64,000 bases of DNA from Rhabdornis inornatus (Eukaryota > Chordata > Aves > Passeriformes > Rhabdornithidae): contig VWZS01008191.1 of assembly GCA_013397075.1 (NCBI GenBank), positions 582,250-646,249 on the forward strand. The letters run 5' to 3'. Of this stretch, positions 33,685-48,200 are shown one piece after another (the stretch's first letter is position 1; every line of letters begins with the position of its first letter). The translations under genes were made by a program, and so were the position numbers. The notes beneath the pieces were generated by a model that worked only from the letters and a program-made list of their open reading frames with translations, was not told the DNA's origin and did no database searches.

Positions 33685-36600
33685 GGTACCATTTTACTCC
33701 TTTCACCTGTTTTGGTTTTGGGCTTTATTTTACACAACAGTGAGTAGATTGTCACTACATTGCCCATTATCTTCCTTCCAAAATGTGGAGACTTTACTCC
33801 ATATTTTTATGAGACGCTGAGGCACAGATTGAAATATTATTGTCCTGTTCCTGAGTGCCTTCAGGGTCTTCCCTAGACTGGAACTCTACACACTGACATA
33901 TATAAAACTTCCAGCTGCTAACACAAAGCTCTGAAATGTCCCTTCAGGTCACACATGAACCTCTACAGCTCAGGTCACTGTGATATTAATTGCTAATAAC
34001 AGAACATTTATCTTCTTAATAATGTTGCATAATGCAGTTGTGACATTAATTACCACTGGGGCTATGGGTCAGGCTTAGAACCCAGCTGTAAACTTAAAGT
34101 ATTTGACCCCTTTTTTCCATAAATCTCAAAGTCTTCTCTTTATTGACTCAGTTAACATTCATTTCAGCTGTTCAGATTTTAGCTAGACCCTTCTTCCTTT
34201 GCACAATAAAGGACAACAAAACATAGCCTGGTGTTATGGAAAAGAACAAGACACACTTTACATTAAGAGTTTGCAGGTGGGAAAACAAATAAACAGAAGG
34301 ATTAAAAAATAAAACAAAAATCCCCACCAAACTCAAACTATTGCAACTGAAAAATTTTCAGACACAGCCAAAACACCCCAACCATCTACCTAAGAGTCAG
34401 GAACCTCTAGTCCCATGCACAGAGTGTCATTTTTCACGGTGGGTGTGCTCAAAATGGGGATTTACAGCTTGGGCACACAGCACTGCGTGTAAGGATGCTG
34501 TACCTGAGTGAGTGTGTGAGAAAGGCAGCTTGTTGGCTGCAATATATTCCCCAAATCATCATACTTTCAAAAATCTCTGGCAATAAAATGGCCTTTCACC
34601 TTTCCAGGTGCAAACACACAGAACTGCCTGGTGCTCTCACTGCATCTTTCATCCCATTTTGTCTGGGAGTGTCTGGGAGGAAGTGGGGAAGCAGGGGAGA
34701 ATTTACGGGCTGCTAAAGAGATGCTGTAGTTTACCACCCTAGCTCTGGATTAAATAAAAATACAAATATAAAGGCATGTACTTGTATACACGTGAATGTA
34801 TGTATGCATGTATTTTATATATCTGTTTATAATTTGTTGTTGTCTCTCTAAAAACCTTCTGGCTCTACAAAGATATTGCCTACCTCAGTTCACTGCCTCT
34901 AAAAGCCAGTCCCAAATCTGATGCTAACCAGTGAGACTGAACAACAGAGCAGAGAACTCCTGGCTTGGCCCTCATTCTTCAAAGAGGGTGGAGGAAATCA
35001 ATTGGGCTTTGACTGGAACCTCAGACCTAAGTTTATTATTTGTGCTACAGGGTGGGCCAGGCTTCTTTTTGTGTGCACCAGCAAACTTGTTACAGGCACA
35101 ACCTGTACTTTTTTAAACAATTTGTACAGGTTTTTACATAAACAAGTCGATGTAGCAGCCACTAAAACAGCAGCATTCATAAAGATCCACTCAGGACAAA
35201 GGTTCACTGCTTTATTCAATACTAACTCTTTTTAAACTGCTGAAAGACCGATTAAATGTTGCTGGTATGAGTTTTCATTTCCTAGCAGTGTCGTTTTCTG
35301 CTGCACAACGTGCAGGATGTGTTAGAGCGTCCAGATTGAACAGGACCAGTTTATCTCTGCTGTTCATTCAGGATTTCATTGTTCCTTCCCCTCCTGCCTC
35401 ACAGACACATCTGCAGCAGGCTCAGCTGGGTGCTGGCTGCTCAGGAGTGCCCTTATTGCTGTTCCATGGCCAGTTTCAAAGGAGGAATGTTTTCTTTGAC
35501 GTTGCCTGGTGCCTTGTGGCTTTTTGCAAACCTCTCTGCCTCCCCAGCAGCGACGCTCCTGACGCATCAGGCCATGCTTGGCAAACAGCTGGAGCCACGT
35601 GAGGCAGGGAGCTTAGAGTGCCTCAACCCTTCCAGAAAGAGAACCCCCCTTTCTCTGCAGGAATGGTGTTGGAGGAGCTCTTGGATCTGGAATGCAGAAT
35701 GCAGACAGTACTCAGGAGAAAGAATACAGAGACGTTTTTAGAAAACTTCCATTGTAGAAAATTGTAAGAGCTGGAAAAATAAATACTTATATAGACACAG
35801 GTTGGTTTTTTTTTCTTTCCATAGCAGCAAGCAAACATTTATTCTGAGCTCAATCCCTGCTCTTGATACATAATCCCCAAACAGCTCTGGCGTCATTAAG
35901 AGTTCCAATAAAATGATGTTCCTTCTTAAATAGCCTGGCGTGGAATTCCAGGCTGAGCAGAAATAAAAGACACAACTGGAAAAGCAAACAGAAATTCAGG
36001 TACAAAACAATGCTAAGACAACAGCCAGTTGTATTACGTGACTAAACTCCCACATATGGAAGGAGCTAGAGCATTAGGTGATTCACTGTTTAGTGGTATG
36101 TATTGATATATATTTGTGACCAAGAGATTGTTCTGCAGGCTTCTCTATAAGGAAATCCAGGAAATTTACATGGTGATCCTTAAAAAAACACCAATCCAAC
36201 ATTCTTACATGTTCAGCAGTGCTGATTGCTTTGTTTCTCTCACATTTCCCCTCTTTATCAAGAGCTCCCCACTTTAGTGGAGGAAAAAGAGGTAGGGATG
36301 ATGAACAGTCTTGTTTTTCTCACTGCAGGGTACATTTCATACCACCTCCCATTATCCCCATCCTATACATGAGGCTCATTCTGCTTTTATTTCCTAGTGC
36401 TGTACAGCCCAGCTGTTGTAGAGCTTGTTTTCCCTGTAAAAACTGTCAGCAAGACTGGTACCTCCACAAGGATGGTCTGAACTCCATTTTAAAATGGAAT
36501 TATAAAATCCTAGGATGGGATTTTTTTGCCTAACCCATCATCTAATGCCACACTGAGATTCCATCAGAGCGCTGGTCTTCTGTGGGTTCCACTTAATATT

Positions 36601-37295
36601 TATTTTTTTATTTATAAATTATTATTATTATTAATTAATAGTCATTTATTTTCTTTATTTTCATATTCATAGCCTGATTCAGGAGTCTCAGGTATCTCCA
36701 GACAGCTGAATCCTGTCCTTCTGTGACATGGATTTGACCTTGTCAGTTAAGAGCTGTAAATTTAGGTTTCTAAACCAGCAGGATGATAAGAAAAACAGAA
36801 GGTGAGCAAAATTGTGGGTCAAGATAATGATCCTTGATTAGGAAAAGCAAAAGCTGCACACACAGCTAGTGCAGAAAGAGGAATTTTTTTACTAATTCCC
36901 ATCTCTGGGGAAATTCCAGCCTCTTCCTGGAGAGCAGGGCCTCTGCAAGAGTCACTTGAGACACTGAGTGCCATAATCACCAGCAAGCTTTTACTGCTGA
37001 GCACATCATTATAAAAACTGTGTGTGACAGAAAATGAAGGGGAAAATGAAGTGCAGTGGGCAATGTAGAAATTAGGAAAAAAAGGAAAGCACTCAGATGC
37101 AAATGTCCTGTGGAGATAGAGGGTTGCCTCCTGGGTTCAGAGGCATTGACCTAAACTGGATTTAATTAGACTGACAACTGTGGATGTAACTTGAGTGGGA
37201 GCAATCATTTTATAAAAGCAGTAAAAGCTCAGGGAACTGGGGGAGGTCAGAGCTGCCACTCTGTTCCTTTCCCAAAACACTTGACCCATTCAACT
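33685..37295. other. Non-coding DNA, no gene seen
   Basis: Includes two AGGTCA half-sites at 33946 and 33972 near several TTAAT cores (33940-34070), a possible regulatory patch, and an AT-only stretch near 36596-36665. No exon recognised. Confidence 0.45.
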
Positions 37296-37356
37296 CAAGG
37301 GGGTTGCACCAAATTATGTTCCGAGGTCCCTTTCAGCCCAAATTATTCTCTGATTC
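37296..37356 (+). mobile_element. CR1 LINE 3' terminus, short and diverged
   Basis: 'AAGGGGGTTGCACCAAATTA', 'GAGGTCCCTTTCAGCCCAAA' and 'TTATTCTCTGATTC' follow the CR1 sense 3' end with many substitutions. Confidence 0.65.
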
Positions 37357-39291
37357 AAATTTCCCTCCCAGGCAAGCCAGTTTGCATTTCAAACAGAGAT
37401 TCATTCCTCCACAGGAGATTCATTCCTTCCAGGATTTTTTTTCCATCGGACACTGGTGAAGAGGATTCCTAGAAATCAAGAAATGGAGCTGGATTTTCCA
37501 CCCAACATCCCCATTGTGTTGATCTTCATCTGGATAACCAAGTTCTGCAAAGGGATCTGCATCAATGACAACAATTTAACTAATTTTAAAAGAGAAGCTC
37601 ATTAATTTCTTCAGGAAATGCATTCTTTTCACCACTGGTTTCCTAAATGTTTTAGAAAATATGATCTGCAAAGTCTTTCTGATATATGGTTGAGATTCAA
37701 TGAATTATATTAACTTATCTTCAAATGAAAATCTTGCAAACATAAGACCCAGCTTGTTAACATTCAACACAAATCTCTTTTTGCAGTAAAAATCTGCCTT
37801 CCCATCTACTTACAGTTCTGTTTCTGCATTTAATGGGTTGAAGGGTAATTAGTGTGGGGTGGGAGAAGCTGCATTCAGGCCCAGCATTCTGAACCATCTC
37901 CCAATATCTGCAGGTGCCTGTTTCCTGTCATTTACTTACTGAAAGCCTTGTAAATTCATCTTTTAAAACATCAGGGGAAGCAGCACTCTGAAATATCTGT
38001 TTGGATTAGCTTCTACAATTAATAAAGATATTTCCACAGTCTAAACTCATCTATCCCAAACACAGCTATGGGTCAGATTCAGAAAGGTATTTATTTTTGA
38101 TTTAATAACCACAAAGATCCTAAGTTTCAAATGAATTAAAAACTTACGCAAGCAAAAATAAAAGAAAAAATATTTTATTTCATCTTTCAGCAGCAACTTA
38201 AGTGTTTAAGAGGTTTAGACAATCTCTTTATTAGCATGCTTTAACTTTTGGTCAGGCTTGGATTGATCAGGGAGTTGGAGTAGATAATCATTGTAGGTAC
38301 ATTCAAAGTCAAATATTTCTATTCTATTCTCTCCTATTTTTGTATCTCATTCCTACCTGGTTAGCACTGACCTCTGGCAATTTAACCTATAAAATAAAGG
38401 CAAATATTTACTAACCTGAGATGTGTTTATGTGTGTGTGTGTGGAGAATATGCTGGAATATGGGGTAAAAAACTCAATTCTACAGGAAATCCTGGCATAA
38501 AGGCAAGTCTTGGTCACTAATAGGATGTCATGCAATATTTTCTCTACGCTAAAAATAGTCAGAAAGTGATGGCCACTGTTTATCATTTCCGCCTGTCCAT
38601 TGCTTTCCAGAAAGTGCTACTTTAGTCCTAGTATTAATCAATTTTTATAAAATGTAGAACAACATTTACACAATCCCCTCTGATGTCTGCATTTATGGTT
38701 AAAAGAGAATAGTCAATATAAACAAATTTAATAAATTGATTCAATAATCCAAAATTCTGCTTAGATAAAGCAGTGAATACATAAGCCACATGTCATTCAT
38801 GACATCTCCCCACACTTTTGCATCCTGCTCTGAACAATTAGATGTGCTCAAATAGATATTTATTTGTGATTTCTTTATCACATCTCAGTATAAGGTGTGA
38901 GATCATTGTAATAGCACAAAACTTTCATGGGAGTTTCACTGAGTGGAGAACAAAAGAGAAATGTGGGACCTGTGTCCACAAGGGGAATGCCTTGGCAGAG
39001 GTGGTGCAAAGGTCCTTTTTATGTATGAGTGATGGGCTCAGACTTCTTTACTCTCTGAAACACTGGGATATTCAAACTTTCAGAGAACAAAACATCCCAG
39101 TAAATATGCCATGTCCCCAGGTGTGCTGCAGGAGAGAAATGGAAATGTAAAAGGAACTGATCAAGTTGATGGGAACAGGGCTGGTGGTGCTCTGGGAGTG
39201 ACTGAGGGCCACTGGGGTCCATCCAGCAACCTGTGCACTCCCCACTCATTCTGCAGGAAAAAGAAATGTTTTTCTGTGTAGAGAGAATATA
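37357..39291. other. Non-coding DNA, no gene seen
   Basis: AT-rich. A short GT run near 38430-38441. No exon recognised. Confidence 0.5.
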
Positions 39292-39405
39292 GAGAAGAGA
39301 TGAGAGAAGAGAAGAGATGAGAGAAGAGAAGAGAAGAGAAGAGAAGAGAAGAGAAGAGAAGAGAAGAGAAGAGAAGAGAAGAGAAGAGAAGAGAAGAGAA
39401 GAGAA
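39292..39405. repeat. GAGAA pentanucleotide microsatellite
   Basis: GAGAA units, interrupted up to about 39322 and pure after that to 39405. Open Arg-Glu-Lys frames here are repeat artefacts. Confidence 0.95.
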
Positions 39406-40910
39406 GGAAATGGTGGAGACCTGTTCACAGGATGATTCAGTCTCCTGTCATCAGCACAAGCACAGCCCTCTCCTAAGTTGCTCAAGCTCCATCCTGAAAG
39501 GAGTTAACACTTTTACTGAAAATTTGATAATTTAATCAATGTGCTGTCCCTGAACTTCATCACTTCCTGATGCCTAAGATTACTGAATAAATGGCAGACA
39601 AATGTAAAAAACCAGTGAAGTTCACTCTAGTTGGAAGGATGTAAATGTTTTGTAGTGGTTACTCACAGATGGGGCAGTCCTTGACCCCGAGAGTTTGAGA
39701 GGAGTGCATTGAAATCCATTTTACATCCTCAGCATTTAAATGCATGCGAGTTGTCTCTCTCCTTTTGTAAGGAAGCACTGCCTCTGTGTCACAGCTTTCT
39801 TTCAGCTGGGTTCATTCTCCTAATGAAGAGGAAAAACATGGACCAAATCACGTATTTCAATTTAAAACTTTCCATGCAGAGTCCATTAATTCAGGTGTGC
39901 TATAACATAAAACCCTGTTCACGTCACTCCCTCACTTTAACTTGCTGATGCATCCTGTGGGTCATCGTGCTGAATTTTATTTCTTAGGATTTTGAACTTT
40001 TGAAAGGAAACGTTTCACAGCAGCACCTCAGCATTTGCGTTGTGGTATGAGCATTGTGAGCACATTACAATGTGAATCATGTTCCTTCCTTTCACACTGC
40101 AGTGCATGTGTCACAGCAAAAGTGAAGGTTAAAGTTATCTCTGCTGAGCTCTAAGCACGCTCAGACAATGAACAGAAGAAGGAATCGAACAACCTTCACC
40201 CACTTTCAGTATAAACCATCCAGCTAAAACTCAGAGGATGCAAAGGAACTCAGTTCAATGGGTTACAGCTCAGTCTTTATGAAAGTATTATTTTTAAAGC
40301 AAAGAAAAGGAGACTTTCAGGTTTCTCATGTGTGGAACACATCCTGGCACCAGAAAATGCAGAGCCTACAAGGAGGAGACACAGCACCAGGTCAAGCAGT
40401 AGTGCTGGAACTAATCTCACTGACCCAAAGGATGCATCCTCCAAATCCAGCAATCAGTGTCCTGCAGAACCTGTCCCTGTCTCAGCCTGTTTTCTGCATG
40501 ATAAAAAAATCCCAACGGTTTTCCCCTAGCAACTTTGAGGAATTAAATGCTTGCAGGGCTCTGCCAGTCTGAATGTGGCCTGATTTTCTAGTTGAACGCT
40601 TGTGGATATACAGAAAATATTTTCACTTTGCCCTGTTGCCCCTCAGTACTTCTTTTCCACTCTCTAAGTGCTGTGGACTATGCTGTCTTTTCAGAATTTC
40701 CTTTTCTCTCTCTCTGACTAAAACCTAGTGAGTAAAAACTGAAGTTATAGAAGGCTGCTTGGAGTCTTCCCCAAGCATTTGTGAGGAGTTTGCTTCCTGC
40801 TGGTTCTCATTTATGGCTGAGACTACAGCTGAAGTTATTTAGCATAGCTGGGCTTTGCCATTCGCTTGTATTCCACTGGTGGTTTTGGTCAGGATGAAAG
40901 GATTTTGAAG
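39406..40910. other. Non-coding DNA, no gene seen
   Basis: A 10-bp perfect palindrome GAAACGTTTC lies near 40007. No exon or repeat family recognised. Confidence 0.5.
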
Positions 40911-41195
40911 TATAGAATGGTTTGGGTTGAAGAGGATCTTAAAAATCATCCTGTTCCACCCCCTGCCATAGGCAGGGACACCTTCCACTGTCCCAGGCTG
41001 CTCCAAGCCCCATCCAACCTGGCCTTGGACACTTCCAGGAACCCATAGGCAGCCACAGCTTCTCTGGTAACCTGTGCCAGGGCCTCAGCACCCTCACAGG
41101 AAAGGATTCCTTCCCAATATCCCAACTAAACATTCCCTCTGTCATTTTATAACCATTCCCACTTGTCCTACCCACAGGGTAACACTTTCCACAAG
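40911..41195 (-). mobile_element. CR1 LINE 3' fragment
   Basis: Antisense CR1: 'AGAATGGTTTGGGTTGAAGA', 'CTGCCATAGGCAGGGACACC', 'CAGCCACAGCTTCTCTGGTA', 'CACCCTCACAGGAAAGGATT'. The right limit is approximate. Confidence 0.95.
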
Positions 41196-43259
41196 AGCTC
41201 CCTTTGCCTACAAATATTTTCTGGAATGTCAGGATATAAACCAGCTTGAAGTGCTTTTCTGTCCAGCTCCATTTCTCTGCATTGCTGCTGAGCAGCTGGA
41301 CCCAGGTAAGCTCAGTAAATATTGGGATGTGGGCAAACACAACCAAGGGAGATGTGTGTTGCCTTATTGCTTTATTGTGGCATTTGGACCAAAACTGATC
41401 ACAGCCCATGCAGACACTGCCTTTCAGGGTCAGCAGCAGTATTGTGTGTACAATCTGGATGTGGTCCCTTGAAAATACCCAAATCAGCTTAGAAACCTGC
41501 ATTTGGAAAGCCTGGGGAATGTGTGGTAATATTTCTGAGTCCTGCTCTAAGGGCAGGATGATCTCCTTGCACTAATGACCTCTTCCCACAACACCAGATT
41601 TCCTCCAGGGGCCACACCAGGCACCTCCAAACAGAAAAGGGTTTCTGTTGAGTGGAGATACACAAACCTCTGATACAACACCCTGAAGGAGGGCTGGAGA
41701 AAAACTGAGTTCAAAGAAAACAAGTCTGTAAAGAAAGGGAGTCTCCTTTCATGATATGCTTGCTCTGTGTTACCATATCTGTCTCCTTGTTGTTCATCCC
41801 TGTTTTGTGAACAACTGTGACTTTATTCTTTCCTCTGTGCAGGAGACACAGCTTCAAGTACAGATTGGTCCCTTCTGGATGTATTTGACGGTTCTGGTTA
41901 CTCAGTACTGAAAAGGATTTGCAGAACATGAACGAAGATGCAAATAACACCCTCAGTTTTTCACAGGGAGTCACAATATTTTGGTGTCTGAGAGACTCCA
42001 GTGGGACACATGGGTGATTCTGCAGCAGCTGCACTCAGAACCTGGGAACGTCCTTGAGACTGTTCAACATCCTCATATAGATGTAGTTATGGTGACAGAG
42101 AATTTTCAAGATTAGATATTTAAAAAGTATGAATGACATGTATGAGAGAAAAATTACATTAACAGAAGTTTCCTCCTTTACGCTTTGCTACTGATCTCAG
42201 GGATCAGATATGAGGATGAAATCTCACTCTGGAATAAATTGCAGCCACAGAGTGACATTTCTTAAAATCTAAGGTTGATTTCTCAGTGAGGTAAATACTT
42301 GGTATTGCCTGGAAACAGGTTTGACCTTGTTCACCTCTGTGAAGATTTAAAATGCTGAGATGAGAAAGAAGAATAGGGTTAAGAATGAATAAAAAATAGA
42401 AAATAAAACCAGCCAAACCCTTTTAGCACAGCTGATTTGATTTTCCTTTAAATTGGCATAGGTTTTCCTTGAAGAAGGATGAGATGGGAACATTCACTGT
42501 GATATATCTCTCTGGAAGAGCCATCCTTTACACTTTGAATGAAAATCTGCTTAATGCTAACAAGATTCAAGTCCTTTATTTATTCTCAACACACAGAGGC
42601 AGGGATCAGATTTGTAGGTCTGTGATGGTTTTATTTGTAGACAATTTTGGCTGATGCTGGTTATCTGTGACAGCATTTGCTTGGATTGGGTTCATTCCTC
42701 ATGTCGTGATTACACATGTGACATGTGTGGAATAACACCACTAATGCCACTGCCCTTAAATCTTCTTGTCCTTGTGTGATGCAGAATCCCTGTTCCAGCT
42801 CCCAGCTGTATAAATCTGCAGGGTTCAATCCATCAGGAGCACGTTTGATGCAGTCACTAAGCAGTCACAGTGTTGTAGGCAGTGACAAATGAAGCAAACA
42901 CGCTGTCACCAAGCACCATTGAGGCAGCCCTGGACCTTTAGGTGTGCGAAGAGTTTCTCTGCAATGTTCCTCCCTATTGCACTCCAAAATCTGAAACAGC
43001 TCTCTTGTCCTCCATCCTTTCACTCCAGGTCAGCACCTGTGCATGGATCCATGCAGGGATGTTGCTCCACTTGAGGCAGCAGATTGGAAAGCACTTCTTG
43101 CTTTTCTATTCTGTTTTTACTGCATAAAGGTCTTTCTAAAGAAAATATTTGGGTTCTTTCAACACAGCACTACAGATGGTGCAGCTCCTGATTTTTAAGG
43201 GATGAAGCCATCTGTGAATGAAGGTCCATGTAGATTCCAGGAAGTGGTAAGCATTTAAA
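41196..43259. other. Non-coding DNA, no gene seen
   Basis: An 8+1+8 inverted repeat (ACACATGT/ACATGTGT) lies near 42712. No exon recognised. Confidence 0.5.
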
Positions 43260-43375
43260 ATCATAGAAAAATTAAGGTTGGAAAACACCTTTAATATCAC
43301 CCACTAAGCCAATCACTAAACTTTGGCATTCTTACCCATCCCCACTGGGATGCACAACCCTGAGGACAGAGTTTG
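43260..43375 (-). mobile_element. CR1 LINE 3' fragment of a different subfamily
   Basis: 'ATCATAGAAAAATTAAGGTT' followed by 'GGAAAACACCTTTAATATCA' and 'CCAATCACTAAACTTTGGCA' resembles antisense CR1 copies of the 'ATTAAGGTTGGAAAA' type rather than the 'GGTTTGGGTTGGAAGG' type seen elsewhere here. The right limit is approximate. Confidence 0.7.
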
Positions 43376-44883
43376 GCTCCAAGTCTCCAAGCTGAGCCTG
43401 TTGAATTTTTCTCTAAGATGTTTATTGGTGCCTTTATCGCCAAAGGATCATATCAACAGGAAGACTCAGAATTCAGGTCATACACAGGCGCTGAGCTCCT
43501 GAGTGTGTGAGATTTTTGAGTTCAGCAAGACAAATATATTTTTTTCTTCTGAGAATTCTCTCAGGTCTGGGTTGACAGATGTGTTTCATTTAATTGTCAC
43601 TTGGAGGACTTTGGATTGTGTAATTTATTTCTTCTAAAACCAAAGAGAGGTTCCTTGCACTCTTTTTTTGCTATAAACTAAATGTTTGTTTGCAGGGACT
43701 GCTCCAAAATAACTCCAGTGTGCAAGAGTTTTCTTTACCACACACCAAATCTCTAATGGGAAAATCTGTTAGAAACTCAGTGATGTTTTCTTATGTCCCA
43801 AACTCCCTCTTCAGGAGTTACTGACATTCCTGACACTCGTGCTGAGCTGCCAGCTCACACTGTCAGTGCCTGAAGATCCCAGTGCTGAACATCCCTACGT
43901 ATTTCTGCTGGTGCTTTTTAAGGCTCAGACTGAGGTGTGGTACCACTGGAACCTCCTGATTCAAGTTTCCCTTGTTAGCTGGGCAATAGTGAAATGAAAG
44001 GCAAAAATTGGAGATATAGAGGTATTTTTGTCTTTTTTGTTCCCTGACCTGCTGTCTTCCATAGCTCTTAGGTTACATGTTATTTTAAAGACTTTTAATG
44101 ATAAAGCTCTATACATTTTCCGTACAGTTTCCATGTGAAATATGACAAAAATAGAATATTTATGAAAGAAAACACTAACAATTCAGTTCTTCCTATTTCC
44201 CATCAGCTTGGATTCACCTCCCATGGAGCAAAGAGAAGCCAATAAGACAGCAGTTTTGGGTTCTCAGCACACAGGGGCACCTCCAGTTCTCAATACTCTT
44301 CTCCCTGAGTTGCTGCCTGTTTTATTGCGCTCACATATAAATGATTCTTTTTCCTCTTCCAAATTAAAATGAATTTCACACCAGTCAGGTTTCATTACTT
44401 TGTTTATCCTTCCAAAACACTTGTGTATCTCAAACTCACAAAACATGTCTGATTTTGTTTGCAGATGGTTTTTACCTCCCATGAAATAACCAAGAGAACA
44501 TTCAGTTTGATTGCACTCATTTATTTGCCTATTAGTCTGTTTGTAGCTGTAATAAGAAAGCAAATTATTTCCACTGTATATTTTATTTATGGGATTTGTC
44601 TGAAGATTAAACTGCAGAGCTTGATTCAAATGCTAGAAATTATGGAGTTGTGGCATCCAAGGACCTAATTGGAAGCATTGTGTAGAGGATTTGCGAGCTG
44701 CAGAATTTGCATGCACAGTCAGATGAAGAATCTAAACTTCCTGCTCCTCCTCTCATTGCATTCAAAATTAGGGATTGCTCAAATCCACAAAGAACACCTT
44801 TGCCCACCCTGATCTAAGTCCTTGTTAACCCCAAAGCAGTTGGGATCCATCAGAAATGGAGATGTGGGGAAAGGGATGAGGAA
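43376..44883. other. Non-coding DNA, no gene seen
   Basis: No exon, RNA gene or repeat family recognised. Confidence 0.5.
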
Positions 44884-45286
44884 TGTCTGGGAGAGCTGGG
44901 AATGCTCACCTGGAGAGGAGAAGGCTCCAGGGAGAGCTCAGAGCCCCTTGTAGGGCCTGAAGGGGCTCCAGGAGAGCTGGAGAGGGACTGGGGACAAGGG
45001 CATGGAGTGATAGGACAAGAGACAGTGGTTTAAACTGCAGGAGAGTTGATTTAGATCAGGCATAAGGGAGAATTTTTCTACTTTAGGTGGTAAAACAGTG
45101 AAATGTTGTCCAGAGAGGTGGTGGATGCTCCATCCCTGGAAACACTGAAGGTCAGGTTGGACAAGGCTCTGAGCAACCTGATCTAGTTGAAGATGTTCCT
45201 GCTTATGGCAGGGGAGTTGGACTAGGTGACTTTTACTGTCCCCGCCAACCCAAACCATTCTAGAATTCCATGTTTCTGTGATTCCA
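44884..45286 (+). mobile_element. CR1 LINE 3' fragment, about 400 bp
   Basis: The longest CR1 piece here, in sense orientation: 'GGAGAGGAGAAGGCTCCAGG', 'GGATGCTCCATCCCTGGAAA', 'CAACCTGATCTAGTTGAAGA', 'CAACCCAAACCATTCTAGAA', ending 'TTTCTGTGATTCC'. More diverged than the others. It covers the 3'UTR region only, with no reverse-transcriptase ORF. Confidence 0.95.
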
Positions 45287-48200
45287 AACTGTATTGAGTT
45301 GGTCACTGGTGTCTTTATGTGAGTGTTGGGTTTTGCTCTCTCCAGTGGGCTGGTGCCACCTGGTTCAATGGTTTGTGAAACTTCCTTGCTGTCCAGGCAT
45401 CTAAAGTGGGAGCAGTGGCAAACCACCTCCAGCTTAATAATCCCAGGATTCCATAACCAGGCCCTGTTACAATCATGGAAGCAGCATCACTTTCAGGATC
45501 TCCCCTCAGAATTTTTCATACCGGTAGGGAAGTGTTGTTCATTCTTTCCATCAATTACAATTAATGGCATTTACCAGGTTTTGCAATTCTTTTACTTCCA
45601 GTATTTTTGAAGCTAAAGTCCTCCCGTGTTATAGAGTTCAACACTTATTGCCAACATCATGGGAATATGTTATGGAGGAATTTTTAGGAACAGGTTATAT
45701 CCTGCCAGAGATGGAAGAAAAATGAGCTTGGACTGTTAGTTTTGGAGCAATGTTCTTTTTGTGAGTGTTCCTAAGGATGCAGGCATCAGATCCATTTCAT
45801 AATTGTTTCTGCGTACCGCTACGTGCAAGACACTTTTAAAAGTACTTTATTAGTATAAATGAAGGAAAAATATTGGCTCATAGTTCACTAAAACCTCTGT
45901 CTTGATGAGTCAGTGTGTTTCTTCCTTCCACCTCCAAGCAATTATTTTGATCTATGGAACAGCCTTGATGAATCAGATGGCTCCTTTTAGTTACAGAGAA
46001 ATAACTTACAAAGTTTTGAGGAAACAAATGACTTAGGCTGAATTTCTTATTAAGCACAAGAGAATTTCTGGTAAACAGTGCTTGGCATGAGGTGCTCAGG
46101 CCCAGTGAAACGTTTTTATTCCACTTTCCAAAGCTTTTCCCCACTATGCACACACTCAAAAGTTAAACAGAAGTGAATGCAAATAAAAATGGAAGTAAAG
46201 CTGCTGACCTAGATATCTGCTGCCACAGTGAAAAGGAATACCCAGTCTGAATATTAAATAATTAATAATCAATGAAATTAAGCTGTTTGCTGAGAAGATC
46301 TCAGCTTTGGATTGAAGCTCTAGAATTAGTACTGTGTACGGGAACAGATCATGCTCACTTTAGCCACAGGTATCAATATCTTGTATCAGAATTCTGAGGT
46401 TGTATCAGGCACTCTGGGGTTCATTTATGGTGGAAATTACATTTTTTACATGCACTTAATTTTCAGACCCAGCCTTTTCTCTTGATGGGAAACCTGAGTT
46501 TACACACTTCCTGTGCAGATCTCCCTGTCCAGGATGGAGAGCTCAAAAAGGGATTGAAGAAAACCCCCAACCTTCCATAGCCTAATTCACCTGGTCTATT
46601 TTAGACACTTATTTTAGGACCTGTACACCTCTGAACATCCTGATTAGATTTCCTTTACCTGAAAGGCAGACTAGGAGGCAATCCACATTTATATTCAGGC
46701 AGATCAATCCCATGCTGTTGTTGCTTCTCTTTTCTTGTGCTCTTTTTTTTTTTTTTAATAAGTTATGAGGTGGAAACAAACCTTTGGCTTCTGGGTTTGC
46801 ACAGCCCTTCAGGACCAAAATAGCAAACCTTTGAGCCTGGAGTCCAGAGTCTGGAGGCAGTGGTGCCTCTTTGGATGCAGATTGGTTAATTGAGGGTAAA
46901 GTCTCATCTTGCCCAGTTTCAGTAACGCCTCAGTAAAAGCTTCAGCTAAAGGTCACACGCACTCCCATCCTGTGCTCCGCATTCCTGAGATTGTGCTGCT
47001 GCCGGGATCTTCTGTTTTAGACTCTAGATAGGTAAATCTTTCAGCACGTTCCACTTTCTGCTGGAGGGACTCCTCTTGGCATTCAGGTGGAACCTGCACT
47101 GGGCATCATTCACCCAGAACACATTTCCCAAGTGTAAACTTGGCTTTCACAGCAAGAAAAGCAGAACGTAAAATGAGCAGAGAAGGCTGAACCTGCTTTC
47201 CCGAAATCCCTTTCTTCCCCAGAATAGCCACAGAAACGTTTCAGAGGAGGAAATTGCTGCCTCATTTTCTGGACAGTCTGAAAATTCTCTCTCCCAAGTA
47301 TTGCTGGCAAGGCAATAAATAAAAATAACCAGAAAAAATCCTGAAGTTCCAGGTCTTTTTGCCTGTGTTTGTGTGTGCTCCTTGTACAATCAGAAGATCA
47401 CCAGGTCCATAGCTCGCGTTTGGGACAGCCCAGGGTGGGTGTCTCACCTCCCAGTGCTCCACCAGTGACATCTACTGGTAACCACCACCCTGGGCATCCC
47501 AGACTGGTGGGACCATGCAGTGGGACCTGACACGGTCCAGGCACCAGAGAACCACCAGTGCTGGGAGGAGCAGCCATGAGAAGGGTTGGCTCAGTTATGA
47601 AACCTTCCACATTCTTGAGGCCAGCATCATCCCTGGATCATGGCCAAATTATGATTTTCATTACTGATTAATACTCACGAGGGCATAATGCACATGTGGG
47701 AACAACTGCCTTGATGAATGTCAAATAAATCTGATTTAGTGCTGTAGTGCCTCTTGAGTAAGTGGAGTTTTGGGATCAGCCCCATCTTTAGCTCCACTGG
47801 TTTATTTTATTTATTCTCTGAGTTAAAGCTATTGTGCAAGTTGTTATTTTTATGACTCTTGCAAAAGGGGAAAATTTGTCTACTGGTTTCAGCCCACGAT
47901 AACCATGTGAACATTGAATGAAATACATCCTGCTATTCAACCAGCTGTCACAATTTCCAAAATATTCCCATTCCTAACTTCCAGGGAGTGCATGTTAAGC
48001 CATAACCATGGGATTGGTAAACACCTACAGAAACCACAAACAATTGCCCTGAAAAGAGGAATTTCTGAGTGTTTGCGTGCAGTGCTGTTTTATATTTGGC
48101 CTCTGGTACAACACATCTGTGAGTTTGACTTGTCATTCCTGAACTTCAATCATCATTAGCATTTGGTTGAATTCCCTCCTCCAAAACAAATACGAAATAA

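Noticed and set aside
33946..33977. Two AGGTCA nuclear-receptor half-sites
   Set aside because: Spaced about 20 bp apart, which is not a standard direct-repeat spacing. Hexamers are common by chance.
36480..36545. Possible CR1 terminus ('ATCCTAGGATGGGAT')
   Set aside because: The similarity is limited to a short segment, and the following sequence does not continue as CR1.
38428..38442. GT dinucleotide run
   Set aside because: Too short to report as a microsatellite of note.
39317..39535. Arg-Glu-Lys repeat protein frame
   Set aside because: Artefact of the GAGAA microsatellite.
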